Of a DNA stretch of 64,000 nt, positions 17,980-27,707 are shown in pieces (within the stretch, counting starts at the first letter, position 1; each line of letters starts with the position of its first letter). The position numbers and the translations under genes are program-made. Origin of the DNA: Evansella halocellulosilytica (GTDB lineage: Bacteria > Bacillota > Bacilli > Bacillales > Salisediminibacteriaceae); assembly GCF_002335745.1 (NCBI RefSeq), contig NZ_NIST01000001.1, positions 3,596,354 through 3,660,353 on the forward strand, written 5' to 3'. Below the pieces are notes generated by a model. That model saw only the letters and a program-made list of their open reading frames with translations, made no database searches and was not told the origin of the DNA.

Positions 17980-19125
17980 ATGTCCGTAATGACGGATGAA
18001 ATGACACAAATGAAGAATATGATTAAACAATTTGTAGAAAAAGAAATCGAACCTTTTGCACAACAAATTGAAGAAGATGACTGTATTCCGCCACATTTAA
18101 TTAATAAAGCGAAAAAACTTGGTTTGTTCGGAATGAGTATCCCTGAAAAGTATGGTGGCATAGGTTTAAACACCTTAAGTAAAACCGTCGTATTAGAACA
18201 GCTTGGTCATACACATAATGGATACGTATCACTAATCAGTGCACATACCGGTATTGGGAGTACTGGATTAGTAAAGCTGGCATCCGAATCATTAAAACAA
18301 AAATATCTTCCTGAAATGGCTGCTGGTGAGAAAATTGCCTGTTTTGCTTTATCAGAACCTGGAGCCGGTTCAGATGCTACGAATCTAGCTACTACTGCTG
18401 TGAAAAAAGGAGATAAGTGGATTATTAATGGTTCGAAACATTTTATAACGAATGCACCTATTGCTGATTTATTTACTGTTTTTGCAGTAACAGATAAAGA
18501 GAAAGGGGCAAAAGGAGGTATAACTGCATTTTTAATTGAGAAAAACTATCCGGGACTGTTTATAGGTGCCAAAGACAAAAAAATGGGGTTAAGAGGATCA
18601 TATACATCGCAAGTGATTTTTGAAGATTGTGAAGTGCCAGAAGAAAACGTGATTGGAGAGGTTGGGATGGGCTACATCTCTGCTCTAACGATTTTAGGTG
18701 AAGGACGTGTTGGACTGGCCGCCCGCTCTGTAGGATCTGCGAATAAATTAATTGAGATGTCTGCTAAATATGCGAAAGATCGGATCCAGTTTGGAAAACC
18801 TATCGCGAATAACCAAGCCATTCAATGGATGCTCGCAAATATGGCGACGGAAACAGAAGCTGCTAGACAACTAACGTTTTTAGCCGCTCAATTAATCGAT
18901 AGCGGTAAGAAGGCAATAAAAGAAGCATCCATGGCAAAAATGAATGCAACAGAAGTCTTTAATAAAGTCGCCGATCATGCTGTACAAATACATGGTGGAA
19001 TGGGATATGTAGCTGATTATCCCATTGAGCGGTTTTATCGCGATGCACGGATAACGAAAATATACGAAGGAACGAACGAGATTCAAAGAATGATCGTAGC
19101 ACGTCATGTTTTAGACGAAGTATAG
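17980..19125 (+). CDS. acyl-CoA dehydrogenase
   Basis: A 381-residue acyl-CoA dehydrogenase with the signature CFALSEPGAGSDATNLATTA, the QFGKPIANNQAIQWMLANMA helix and the C-terminal IYEGTNEIQRMIVARHV segment containing the catalytic Glu region. The start ATG follows GAGGTGG. It is close to the gene at 23363 in sequence (for example KKMGLRGS against KKMGLKGS), so the two look like an ancient duplication. The CoA ligase gene begins 12 bases downstream. Confidence 0.9.
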   Translation: MSVMTDEMTQMKNMIKQFVEKEIEPFAQQIEEDDCIPPHLINKAKKLGLFGMSIPEKYGGIGLNTLSKTVVLEQLGHTHNGYVSLISAHTGIGSTGLVKLASESLKQKYLPEMAAGEKIACFALSEPGAGSDATNLATTAVKKGDKWIINGSKHFITNAPIADLFTVFAVTDKEKGAKGGITAFLIEKNYPGLFIGAKDKKMGLRGSYTSQVIFEDCEVPEENVIGEVGMGYISALTILGEGRVGLAARSVGSANKLIEMSAKYAKDRIQFGKPIANNQAIQWMLANMATETEAARQLTFLAAQLIDSGKKAIKEASMAKMNATEVFNKVADHAVQIHGGMGYVADYPIERFYRDARITKIYEGTNEIQRMIVARHVLDEV

Positions 19126-19137
19126 GGAGGTTAAATT

Positions 19138-20763
19138 GTGAATAAGAAAAGATGGCTAAATTTTTACCCTGAAACCGTTTCCGAAATGATTGAAATTCCT
19201 TCGACCACTTTATATCAAGTACTAGAAAGGACAGTAGAAGATTATCCTGATCAAAGAGCCGTCATTGATGGGGAAAAAGAGTGGTCCTACAAAGAACTAA
19301 AGAACTCTGTCGATCAATTCGCCGCTTCACTTTACAGCTTAGGCTTTAAACCTGGGGATCGTGTTGCATTAATGCTGCCGAATACAGTTGAATACATGAT
19401 CACCTATTATGCAACTCTTCGATTGGGCGGTATCGTCGTTCAGGCTAATCCTTTATATCAAGTCTCTGAATTAGAGTATCTTTTGACGAATTCACGATCG
19501 ACATGGTTTGTTGGAAATGATGTTCAGCAAAAAAAATTAACTGCTATTCCTTATTCAAAATGTATAACAACTATTTATGTGTCCCACGAAGTAACACCAA
19601 AGGATGAGCAAGTCTATCATTTTTACGAATTATTAACAAATGAGAAAACGATAAACCTACCTGATATAAATATCGATGCAAAAGAAGATGTTGCTGTCAT
19701 TCAATATACTGGTGGAACGACCGGCCGTAGTAAAGGAGTGATGCTTACGCATTACAACTTAATTGCCAACATTCATCAAAGCTTTGAGTTCTCAGATGGC
19801 TTTTTTAAAAGACCTGGTGAACGAATTTTAAGTGTAATACCATTTTTTCATGTTTACGGAATGACAGGTGCTATGAACCTGACGATTTTTGCAGCAGGAA
19901 CGATCATTTGCATGAAGCGTTTTCAAATTGAGGAAGCGATAAGCTTCATAAAAAAGTATCGACCTACTTTTTTTCCTGGTGTTCCAACAATGTATTTAGC
20001 TCTGTTAAAACACCCTGATTCTACCCCAGAAATATTATCATCCTTAAAAGTATGTAATAGCGGATCTGCTCCAATGCCAATTGAAGTCATGAAGGAGTTC
20101 GAATCAAAAACCGGATCTATCATTGTTGAAGGATATGGACTCTCAGAAACTGCACCAATTACGCACCGCAATCCGGTCACAGGAATTAAAAAACAAGGAA
20201 GTATCGGGATTCCTTTACCAAATACTGATAGTAAAGTTGTCGATCAAGCAACCGGTACAACTGAACTACCTCCAGGGGAAGTCGGTGAACTAATTATTAA
20301 AGGTCCTCAAGTGATGAAGGGATACTGGGAGAACGAAAAAGAAAATCGTATTGCTATTAGAGATGGGTGGCTTTATACAGGAGATTTAGCAACGATGGAT
20401 AACGATGGTTATTTCTTTATCGTTGGAAGGAAGAAAGATTTAATCATTGCTAGCGGATATAATGTTTATCCAGCTGAAATTGAAGAGTTGTTATATCAAC
20501 ACCCAAGTATTGACGAAGTTTGTGTATTTGGCATTCCAGACCCATATCGCGGTGAAACAGTGAAAGCAGTCATTGTTCTTAAAAAGGATCATCACATGAC
20601 CGAGCGAGATATCATGACGTGGATGTCAAAGCGCTTAGCCGCTTATAAAGTACCAAAACAGATTTCGTTTAGGAAGGAGCTTCCGAAAACAGCAGTAGGT
20701 AAAGTTTTGCGGTATAAACTCGTTGAAGAAGAAACAGAACAGAATATTCAAGGAAAGAGTTAA
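19138..20763 (+). CDS. fatty-acid/carboxylate-CoA ligase (AMP-forming)
   Basis: A 541-residue ANL-superfamily ligase that activates a carboxylic acid to its CoA thioester with ATP. The phosphate loop YTGGTTGRSKGVMLTH, the A5 motif EGYGLSETAP, the hinge DLATMDNDGYFFIVGRKKD and the C-terminal catalytic Lys in PKTAVGKVLR are all present. It starts at GTG after AGGGAGG. It is probably the entry enzyme for the substrate sensed by the sigma54 activator. A long- or medium-chain fatty acid is likely, but aryl or branched acids cannot be excluded. Confidence 0.9.
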   Translation: MNKKRWLNFYPETVSEMIEIPSTTLYQVLERTVEDYPDQRAVIDGEKEWSYKELKNSVDQFAASLYSLGFKPGDRVALMLPNTVEYMITYYATLRLGGIVVQANPLYQVSELEYLLTNSRSTWFVGNDVQQKKLTAIPYSKCITTIYVSHEVTPKDEQVYHFYELLTNEKTINLPDINIDAKEDVAVIQYTGGTTGRSKGVMLTHYNLIANIHQSFEFSDGFFKRPGERILSVIPFFHVYGMTGAMNLTIFAAGTIICMKRFQIEEAISFIKKYRPTFFPGVPTMYLALLKHPDSTPEILSSLKVCNSGSAPMPIEVMKEFESKTGSIIVEGYGLSETAPITHRNPVTGIKKQGSIGIPLPNTDSKVVDQATGTTELPPGEVGELIIKGPQVMKGYWENEKENRIAIRDGWLYTGDLATMDNDGYFFIVGRKKDLIIASGYNVYPAEIEELLYQHPSIDEVCVFGIPDPYRGETVKAVIVLKKDHHMTERDIMTWMSKRLAAYKVPKQISFRKELPKTAVGKVLRYKLVEEETEQNIQGKS

Positions 20764-20787
20764 AAACAAGGAAGAGGAGTGATGACT

Positions 20788-21657
20788 ATGAACATCGATC
20801 AAATCAAAACCATAGGTGTCATCGGTTCAGGGGCAATGGGGGCTCAAATTGCGATGGTATGTGCATTAGCTGGATATAACGTCTACTTACAAGACATTCA
20901 AGAAAAGAGTTTAACGAAGGCAAAAGAAACACTGACATATCAAATGAACCGCCGTTTACAAAAGGGAAAATTAACAGAGAATGAAGTAAATGATGCTTTT
21001 CAAAAGCTGAAATTTACAAGTTCACTAGAAGAAGCTGTAAAGAATACAGACTTCGTCATTGAAGCGATTATTGAAAAATTAGATGTAAAACAACAGTTGT
21101 TTAAACAATTAGATGAATTAGCACCATCTCATACTATTTTATCATCAAATAGCTCATCGATCATCAGTTCACAAATCGCTATAGCAACAGACCGTCCTGA
21201 GAAAGTTTGTAATATGCATTTTTTCAATCCAGCATTAGTGATGGAGCTCGTCGAAGTTGTTCAAGGAGAGCATACCTCACGAGAAACGGCTGATATAACT
21301 GTCGAGTTAACGAAACGTTTAAACAAAACACCAATCCTACTAAAAAAGGAAATCAATGGGTTTGTCGCAAATCGTATTCTCGGAAAAATAATGAACGAAG
21401 CGATTTTTTTACTAGAAAATGAAATTGCTTCTGCTGAAGAAATTGACCTTGCTTGTACAAAAGCGTTAAATCATCCAATCGGACCGTTTGCATTGATGGA
21501 TTTAACCGGTTTAGATGTTCATTACAATGTTAGGATGCAAAGATACTATGAATCTGGTAATGAAGATGATATGCCTTCACAAATCATTAAAGATAAAGTA
21601 AAGCGTGGGGAACTAGGAAGAAAATCTGGTAAAGGGTTTTATACGTACACTTCATAA
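20788..21657 (+). CDS. 3-hydroxyacyl-CoA dehydrogenase (3-hydroxybutyryl-CoA type), copy 1
   Basis: A 289-residue NAD(P)-dependent dehydrogenase of the Hbd/PaaH size. GSGAMGAQIA is the dinucleotide-binding loop; NMHFFNPALVMELVEVVQG holds the catalytic His; LGRKSGKGFYTY is the typical end. Starts at 20779, 20782 and 20788 are in frame; the ATG at 20788 has the best spacing from GAAGAGGAG. It oxidises (S)-3-hydroxyacyl-CoA in beta-oxidation. A second, related copy follows after the hydratase. Confidence 0.9.
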   Translation: MNIDQIKTIGVIGSGAMGAQIAMVCALAGYNVYLQDIQEKSLTKAKETLTYQMNRRLQKGKLTENEVNDAFQKLKFTSSLEEAVKNTDFVIEAIIEKLDVKQQLFKQLDELAPSHTILSSNSSSIISSQIAIATDRPEKVCNMHFFNPALVMELVEVVQGEHTSRETADITVELTKRLNKTPILLKKEINGFVANRILGKIMNEAIFLLENEIASAEEIDLACTKALNHPIGPFALMDLTGLDVHYNVRMQRYYESGNEDDMPSQIIKDKVKRGELGRKSGKGFYTYTS

Positions 21658-21695
21658 ACATAAACGTTCAATTTCAATAAAAGGGGAGAACACCA

Positions 21696-22475
21696 ATGTC
21701 TTACGAAACCATTCAAATTGAAAGAAGCGGACAAATAGCTTACATTTACATCGATCGACCTGAAGTACGAAACGCATTAAACAAAAAAACATTGGACGAA
21801 ATGGTTGATGCTTTACATTCATTGAAAATAGATGATCAAGTAGGCTGTGTCGTTTTTAGCGGCTCTGGTGACAAATCCTTTGCGGCAGGCGCTGATATTG
21901 GCCAGCTCCAACAAAAAACGATGATTGATGCCTTAAAAAAAGGTGGAATGCAACAAGTATATGACGAAATCGAAAATTATGAAAAGCCGACAATTGCAAT
22001 GATAAATGGATTTGCACTAGGAGGGGGCTGTGAATTAGCGATGGCTTGTGATATTAGAATTGCATCGACAAATGCGAAATTTGGTCTTCCAGAATTAAAT
22101 TTGTCCATTATCCCAGGTGCTGGTGGTACACAACGGTTGACAAGACTTGTTGGAAAAGGAAAAGCATTGGAATTGATTTTAACTGGAAAAATAATAGACG
22201 GGAAAGAAGCTGAGCTCATCGGTCTCATCAGTGAGTTAGTTGAACCGGAACAGTTACAAAAGAAAACAGAAGAAGTAGCTAAGCAAATCCTTGCAAAGGG
22301 ACCACTTGCTGTTAAACTTGCAAAATTATCTATTAACTTAGGCGCAGAAACTGATTTAAAAACCGGACTCATGGTCGAAAAACTATCTCAAGCAATCTTA
22401 TTTTCCTCTGAAGACAAAGTAGAAGGTACAAAAGCCTTTCTAGAAAAACGGAAACCACAATTTTATGGTAAATAA
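21696..22475 (+). CDS. enoyl-CoA hydratase
   Basis: A 259-residue crotonase. The oxyanion-hole motifs FAAGADIGQL and NGFALGGGCELAMACDIRIA are complete, and Glu in FGLPELNLSIIPGAGGTQRL is one catalytic acid/base. It hydrates trans-2-enoyl-CoA. It sits between the two 3-hydroxyacyl-CoA dehydrogenase genes with 38- and 22-base gaps. Confidence 0.92.
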   Translation: MSYETIQIERSGQIAYIYIDRPEVRNALNKKTLDEMVDALHSLKIDDQVGCVVFSGSGDKSFAAGADIGQLQQKTMIDALKKGGMQQVYDEIENYEKPTIAMINGFALGGGCELAMACDIRIASTNAKFGLPELNLSIIPGAGGTQRLTRLVGKGKALELILTGKIIDGKEAELIGLISELVEPEQLQKKTEEVAKQILAKGPLAVKLAKLSINLGAETDLKTGLMVEKLSQAILFSSEDKVEGTKAFLEKRKPQFYGK

Positions 22476-22497
22476 AATCTAATGAAGGAGGAATAAA

Positions 22498-23349
22498 GTG
22501 ATTCGAACGATTACAGTTATAGGGTCTGGAACAATGGGGAAAGGAATTGGTTTAACGGCTGCAATCTCAGGATTCAACGTGCGAATTCAAGACATAAGTG
22601 AAGAGTCTTTGAACAAAGCGAGAGCCTATTTTGATGAACAAATTGAAAAAAGTCATGCTCGAAGTACCGTGAACGAAAATGATGTTCGCAACGCGAAACA
22701 AAATATTTCCTTCACTACCGAATTGCAAGAAGCCACAAAAGATACCGATCTCGTCATTGAAGCAATACCTGAAGTAATGGAATTGAAAACAATATTATTT
22801 CAAGAGCTTGATCAAATAACGCCTAACCATACGATATTAGCGACAAATACTTCGACAATGAGTCCAACTGAAATTGCTGCACAAACGAATCGTCCTGACC
22901 GGTGTATTGCGATGCATTTCTTCAATCCAGTTCCTAAGATGAAGTTAATTGAAGTGATTTGCGGCTTAGAAACATCTGAACAGACGATCAACCGTATTTT
23001 TGAAGTTGGGAAAATGATGAATAAAGAGTGTGTAAAGATCAATGAATTTCCTGGATTTGCTGTAAGCAGAATGAATTGCCTAATTGGCAACGAAGCGATG
23101 ACAATGCTTATGGAAGGTGTTTCATCCGTTGAAGGCATTGACAAAGCGATGAAACTCGGATTGAATCATCCGATGGGTCCGCTTGAATTAGCTGATTTAG
23201 TTGGCTTAGATACACGCCTTCACAATATGGAATATCTACATCAAACGTTAGGTGAAAAATATCGTCCATGTCCACTATTAGTCAAATATGTAAAAGCAGG
23301 AAGGTTAGGAAGAAAGTCAGGCAAAGGTTTTTATACGTATTCAACATAA
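22498..23349 (+). CDS. 3-hydroxyacyl-CoA dehydrogenase, copy 2
   Basis: A 283-residue paralogue of the gene at 20788. GSGTMGKGIG is the NAD loop and AMHFFNPVPKMKLIEV carries the catalytic His. It starts at GTG with GGAGGAA upstream. Two such enzymes in one operon suggest different chain-length or stereochemical preferences; that is inference. The C-terminal LGRKSGKGFYTYST is shared with copy 1. Confidence 0.9.
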   Translation: MIRTITVIGSGTMGKGIGLTAAISGFNVRIQDISEESLNKARAYFDEQIEKSHARSTVNENDVRNAKQNISFTTELQEATKDTDLVIEAIPEVMELKTILFQELDQITPNHTILATNTSTMSPTEIAAQTNRPDRCIAMHFFNPVPKMKLIEVICGLETSEQTINRIFEVGKMMNKECVKINEFPGFAVSRMNCLIGNEAMTMLMEGVSSVEGIDKAMKLGLNHPMGPLELADLVGLDTRLHNMEYLHQTLGEKYRPCPLLVKYVKAGRLGRKSGKGFYTYST

Positions 23350-23362
23350 AGAGGGTGTAACG

Positions 23363-24510
23363 ATGGATTTTTATTTGAATAACGATATTCAATTATTAAA
23401 GAGCAACATACGTGATTTCGTTAAGCATGAAGTTGATCCATTTGCTAACCAAATTGAAGAAACAGATGAAATCCCTTCTTCAATCGTACAAATGTCAAAG
23501 GAACTCGGTCTATTCGGGTTGAGTATCCCCGAAGAATATGGAGGTTTAGGGATCGGAATGGTTGGTAAGTGTGCTCTTTATGAAGAACTCGGCAAAACAC
23601 ATAACGGCTTTACAACTTTAATCGGTGCGCATACCGGGATCGGGACCGTCGGTATTGTTGAAATGGGTAATGAGAAACAAAAGGAAAAATATTTGCCACA
23701 GCTTGCAAGTGGAGAAAAACTCGGAGCCTTTGCGTTAAGTGAGCCCTCGGCAGGTTCTCACGCGACGAATTTAAAAACAACTGCAGTTAAAAGAGGAGAT
23801 ACTTATATTCTTAACGGATCTAAGCATTATATAACAAATGCGCCAATTGCAGATGTGTTTACTGTTATGGCTGTTACTGACCGAGAGAAAGGTGCTAAAG
23901 GAATCACATCTTTTATTGTTGAAAAAGACTCTCCAGGATTTCAAGTTGGTGCCATTGAAAAAAAATGGGTCTTAAAGGATCACAATCAGCAGAAATATTT
24001 TTTGAAAATTGCGAGATTCCTGTAGAAAATGTTCTCGGTGAGGTAGGTCAAGGATATGTCAATGCACTAAAAATATTAGCAAATGGAAGAGCGGGGCTCG
24101 CTGCGAGAAATCTTGGCTCAAGTCAAAAGCTATTAGATTTATGTATGGCGTTTGTTGAAGAACGAAAACAATTCAACGTTCCGATTATTGAACATCAAGC
24201 CGTTGCTCATATGATTGCAGAAATAGCGATGGATATTGAAGCACTTCGTTCTTTTACATATCGTGTTGCCTGGATGGTTGATCAAGATGAAAAAGTCATT
24301 AAAGAAGCTGCTATGTTAAAGTTATTCGGTTCTGAAGTATATAACCGGGTTGCTGATAAAGCGGTGCAAATTCATGGTGGTATAGGATATATAACCGATT
24401 ATCCGATTGAACGATACTTCCGTGATGCTAGAATTACAAAGATTTATGAAGGGACTTCTGAAATTCAAAAAAATATTATTTCCAGGCAATTACGTAAGGA
24501 GTACAGTTAA
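23363..24510 (+). pseudogene. acyl-CoA dehydrogenase with a frameshift in an A8 tract
   Basis: The two halves read as one acyl-CoA dehydrogenase close to the one at 17980. The first frame runs 23363 to the tract and would stop at 24025. The second begins at 23965 and runs to 24510 with IYEGTSEIQKNIISRQ. The break is the run of eight A at 23958-23965: one extra A restores EKKMGLKGS, matching DKKMGLRGS of the paralogue. Restored length is about 382 residues. Everything else is intact, so this could be a sequencing error, a very recent mutation, or a gene expressed through polymerase slippage on the A run. Confidence 0.85.
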
Positions 24511-24537
24511 ATTTTCGAGATGAAGGGGTGATGATCA

Positions 24538-25722
24538 TTGGATAATGAAGTTGTCGTTGTCAGTACTGGTCGAACTGCGGTTGGTCGATATGGCGGAACA
24601 TTACGATCTCTAAACTCAGGACAGCTAGCAGCAACAGTAATAATTAACGTATTAAGGAAGGGGGGTATTTCACCACACTTTGTGGATGAAGTCATTCTAG
24701 GTGAAGTTAGACAAACAACCGAATCATCAAACGTCGCTCGTGTTGCTGCACTTCGGGCTGGTATTCCAGAAACTGCAACGGCGTATACGGTCAATCGACT
24801 TTGTGCTTCTGGGATGCAGGCAATTACTTCTGGTGTCCAGCAAATATGGGCAAATCAAGCGGATATCGTGTTAGCGGGAGGAACAGAAAGTATGAGTCAA
24901 GCTCCTATTTATCTACGACAATCACGCTTTGGCGAAGGAAATTCAACACTCGTAGATTCTAATTTAGAAAATGGTCAGCAGCCGCAAGAAATATATAGCA
25001 GTCAATTAAGTATGGGAATAACAGCCGAAAATGTTGCAGAACGGTATGACATATCTAGGTCTGCTCAAGATAAGTTTGCCTTTCAAAGTCAAAAAAAAGC
25101 AGCAGAAGCTATTCAGAGTGGAAAGTTCAAAGATGAAATCGTCCCTGTACAAGTGATGGAAAAGAAGGGGACTGTTTCATTCGATGTAGATGAATTCCCT
25201 AGACCAGATACAACTATTGATAAATTAAACCAGTTAAAGCCCGTGTTTAAACAACATGGGACGGTAACACCAGGTAATTCATGTGGAAGAAATGATGGAG
25301 CAGCTGCCATCGTTTTAATGAAACATGAAAAAGCGAGAGCTCTTCAATTGAAGCCGTTAGCGAAAATTGCAGATTGGACAACAGCTGGTGTATCACCCGA
25401 TATAATGGGTATTGGACCTGTTCCAGCAATAAATAAACTACTAAAGAAAACAGGGATTTCCCTCTCTGAGGTTGGTTTAATTGAGTTAAACGAGGCTTTT
25501 GCTGCACAAGCATTAGCTGTCATAAGAAATTTGCAGCTGAATGAACAAATTGTCAATGTAAACGGAGGAGCCATCGCCCTCGGTCATCCGTTAGGTGCAA
25601 CTGGCTGTAAGATCGTTACGTCACTTATTTATGAAATGAATAGAAGAAAAGAAAGATATGGACTTGCAGCACTTTGTGTAGGAGGCGGGCAAGGAATGGC
25701 CCTATTACTTGAACAAGTTTAA
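24538..25722 (+). CDS. acetyl-CoA C-acyltransferase (thiolase)
   Basis: A 394-residue thiolase that cleaves 3-ketoacyl-CoA. The nucleophile is in NRLCASGMQAI, the His in GGAIALGHPLGATG and the second Cys in CVGGGQGMALLL. The start is TTG, seven bases after AAGGGGTG, the only suitable codon; the protein begins DNEVVVVSTGRTAVG as thiolases do. It closes the beta-oxidation operon. No convincing terminator is visible downstream. Confidence 0.9.
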   Translation: MDNEVVVVSTGRTAVGRYGGTLRSLNSGQLAATVIINVLRKGGISPHFVDEVILGEVRQTTESSNVARVAALRAGIPETATAYTVNRLCASGMQAITSGVQQIWANQADIVLAGGTESMSQAPIYLRQSRFGEGNSTLVDSNLENGQQPQEIYSSQLSMGITAENVAERYDISRSAQDKFAFQSQKKAAEAIQSGKFKDEIVPVQVMEKKGTVSFDVDEFPRPDTTIDKLNQLKPVFKQHGTVTPGNSCGRNDGAAAIVLMKHEKARALQLKPLAKIADWTTAGVSPDIMGIGPVPAINKLLKKTGISLSEVGLIELNEAFAAQALAVIRNLQLNEQIVNVNGGAIALGHPLGATGCKIVTSLIYEMNRRKERYGLAALCVGGGQGMALLLEQV

Positions 25723-25775
25723 TAACATATTACGTCAATGAACCTCTTTTCTGGACTCATTTGACTGCAGTTAAA

Positions 25776-25789
25776 TGTAAGCCCTTACA
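25776..25789. promoter_or_regulatory. cre-like catabolite control site
   Basis: TGTAAGCCCTTACA differs by one central base from the palindromic CcpA consensus TGTAAGCGCTTACA. It lies 103 bases upstream of the sugar symporter start, suggesting carbon catabolite control. A LacI-family repressor site is the alternative. Confidence 0.55.
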
Positions 25790-25892
25790 ATTATGTTTTG
25801 ATAGTGGATATACCTTCACAAAAGTCATAATGAATACTATTACTTTTAATGCGGTAAGCAATGCCTCATTAATAGAAAAGGGGATAAAAAGT

Positions 25893-27248
25893 ATGATATT
25901 AAATAAAGCCGATAACAAGCTGTTAAATGTGGAAAAGCCTAGTAAGAAAGAAATGTGGACTTATGGAATAGGTAGCTTCGGTATTTTTGCTGTATGGAGT
26001 TTAATGAGTTCATTTTTAACTTATTACTACACAGATGTAGCTGGTATTGCAGCAGGTGTTGTCGGCACATTAATGCTAATAGCGAGACTTTTCGACGGTG
26101 TAACAGATATTGGTATGGGCTCAATTGTTGATAAAACAAAATCAAAATTTGGTAAAACACGCCCTTGGATATTATGGATGTCAGTTCCTTTAGGGATTAT
26201 GACTGTCATGCTTTTTTCGGTTCCAGATATTAGTGCAACAGGTAAAATCATTTACGCATATATAACGTACTTGTTTTTCGTTTTTATTTACACATCCGTT
26301 TCAATTCCTTATAAAACATTACTCGGTGTAATGACACAACACCAACATAGTCGATCACAGTCTAACATATATGCAGGAATATTTATTATGATTGGGAACC
26401 TTATCGTTGTTACATTAACACAACCACTAGCGGCTTCAATTGGCTGGACGGCTCTTTCCGTAATATATGGTGTGATGACCGTCGCTTCCCTCTATATTAC
26501 GTTCTTTTTTGTGAAAGAAAGAGCTGCTACCCCTGCTCATAAAAAAGAAATAGAAAAAGTCCCGTTTAATGCAGGATTTAAAGCATTAATGAAAAACAAA
26601 TATTGGTTTATTATTACTTTATACTGTGTTACCTTTTATGCAACAATTGGTCTGACACAAGGTGCAGCCATGTATTATGCCCAGTATATTATTGGTAATG
26701 TTCGTTATTTTCCGTTTATCGGTCTTGCTTCAGCTTTACCAATGTTAATAGGTGTATTTTTTATCGGCCCCTTTGTAAAAAAGTTCGGGAAAAGAAATAT
26801 CGCCATTTCCGGAGCATTTATCTTTATAACAGGTCAGCTAATAAAGCTCATTGACCCAACAAATTTAACCATTTTTCTTTCCGGACATGTATTAGTTGGA
26901 ATTGGAATTATGCCTGCCATCGCCCTAACATTTGCAATGATTAATGATACGATTGAATATGGAGAATTGAAATCAGGGATCAGGACAGAAGGGTTAGTGA
27001 ATAGCGGAGCGAGTTTTGGTATTAAAGTAGGTACTGGAATTGGTTTAGCTTTAATAGGATGGCTTCTTGGCTTTGGTGGATATATTGGTGGTGCTGCCGA
27101 ACAATCATCATTAGCGATTCACATGATATTGGCACTTAATCTTTATATCCCTTTAGCATTTGGCGTCATCAAAGTTATTCTATTATGGTTATTTAAAATC
27201 GACAAAACATACCCAATCATACTTGCAGAACTTCAGACAAGAAAATAA
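25893..27248 (+). CDS. GPH-family (glycoside-pentoside-hexuronide) cation symporter
   Basis: A 451-residue protein with about twelve membrane segments. The motif RLFDGVTDIGMGSIVDKTKSKFGKTRPW, seen in part here, is the family fingerprint after the second helix, and MINDTIEYGELKSGIRTEG is the second one. Members carry melibiose, xylosides, galactosides or glucuronides with Na+ or H+. The frame is open to 25761, but the ATG at 25893 follows AAAAGGGG and starts shortly before the normal N-terminus. No glycosidase gene is adjacent, so the substrate stays open. It is separate from the beta-oxidation genes. Confidence 0.85.
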   Translation: MILNKADNKLLNVEKPSKKEMWTYGIGSFGIFAVWSLMSSFLTYYYTDVAGIAAGVVGTLMLIARLFDGVTDIGMGSIVDKTKSKFGKTRPWILWMSVPLGIMTVMLFSVPDISATGKIIYAYITYLFFVFIYTSVSIPYKTLLGVMTQHQHSRSQSNIYAGIFIMIGNLIVVTLTQPLAASIGWTALSVIYGVMTVASLYITFFFVKERAATPAHKKEIEKVPFNAGFKALMKNKYWFIITLYCVTFYATIGLTQGAAMYYAQYIIGNVRYFPFIGLASALPMLIGVFFIGPFVKKFGKRNIAISGAFIFITGQLIKLIDPTNLTIFLSGHVLVGIGIMPAIALTFAMINDTIEYGELKSGIRTEGLVNSGASFGIKVGTGIGLALIGWLLGFGGYIGGAAEQSSLAIHMILALNLYIPLAFGVIKVILLWLFKIDKTYPIILAELQTRK

Positions 27249-27260
27249 TAAAGTGTTCAT

Positions 27261-27281
27261 GAGGCTGGGACATAACCCAGC
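27261..27281 (+). repeat. GAGGCTGGGACA intergenic repeat with hairpin
   Basis: GAGGCTGGGACATAACCCAG begins a repeat whose head recurs at 63873. GCTGGG and CCCAGC form a hairpin that may also end the symporter transcript. Confidence 0.5.
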
Positions 27282-27707
27282 TAATAAGCGTGGCCCTCAC
27301 CGTTTAGTCGTTGAGAGCCATTTCTTATTAATAAGATATTTGTTTGTATGGGTCAATTACACTCTCTTGCACTTCAGCTATAGTGATTTCAAATTTTATT
27401 TGATTATAAAATGAAAATAAATGGGTGTCCTCAAAATAGTATGTTGGTAAAGTTGTTCTTAAAGGGTGAAATTAAACTGCACGTTTTCAAGCGAATTCTT
27501 TTTAAAAAATTTTTCACCTAGAATAGACAAAAGAAGGCGAATATGCTGGTATGAACTTGACGATAAATTAATCATGGACGACTAAAAAAAGTCTAGTATA
27601 ATAAAAAGGTATTAGTATTTTATAACGTGTAGCTAATTTTTGATACAATAAAGTAAATCGTGAATGCGAAAGATAATACAAAGTTCAAAAAGGAAGGTAG
27701 TTGTGCG
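27282..27707. other. AT-rich gap without a recognisable gene
   Basis: About 430 bases follow the repeat head. Only short chance frames are present on both strands. A TACAAT hexamer near 27649 could be the -10 of the TraB-like gene, but no good -35 is seen. Confidence 0.4.

Noticed and set aside
27420-27600. GGTGTCCTCAAAAT stretch as an insertion-sequence end
   Set aside because: No matching inverted end, target duplication or transposase piece could be found.
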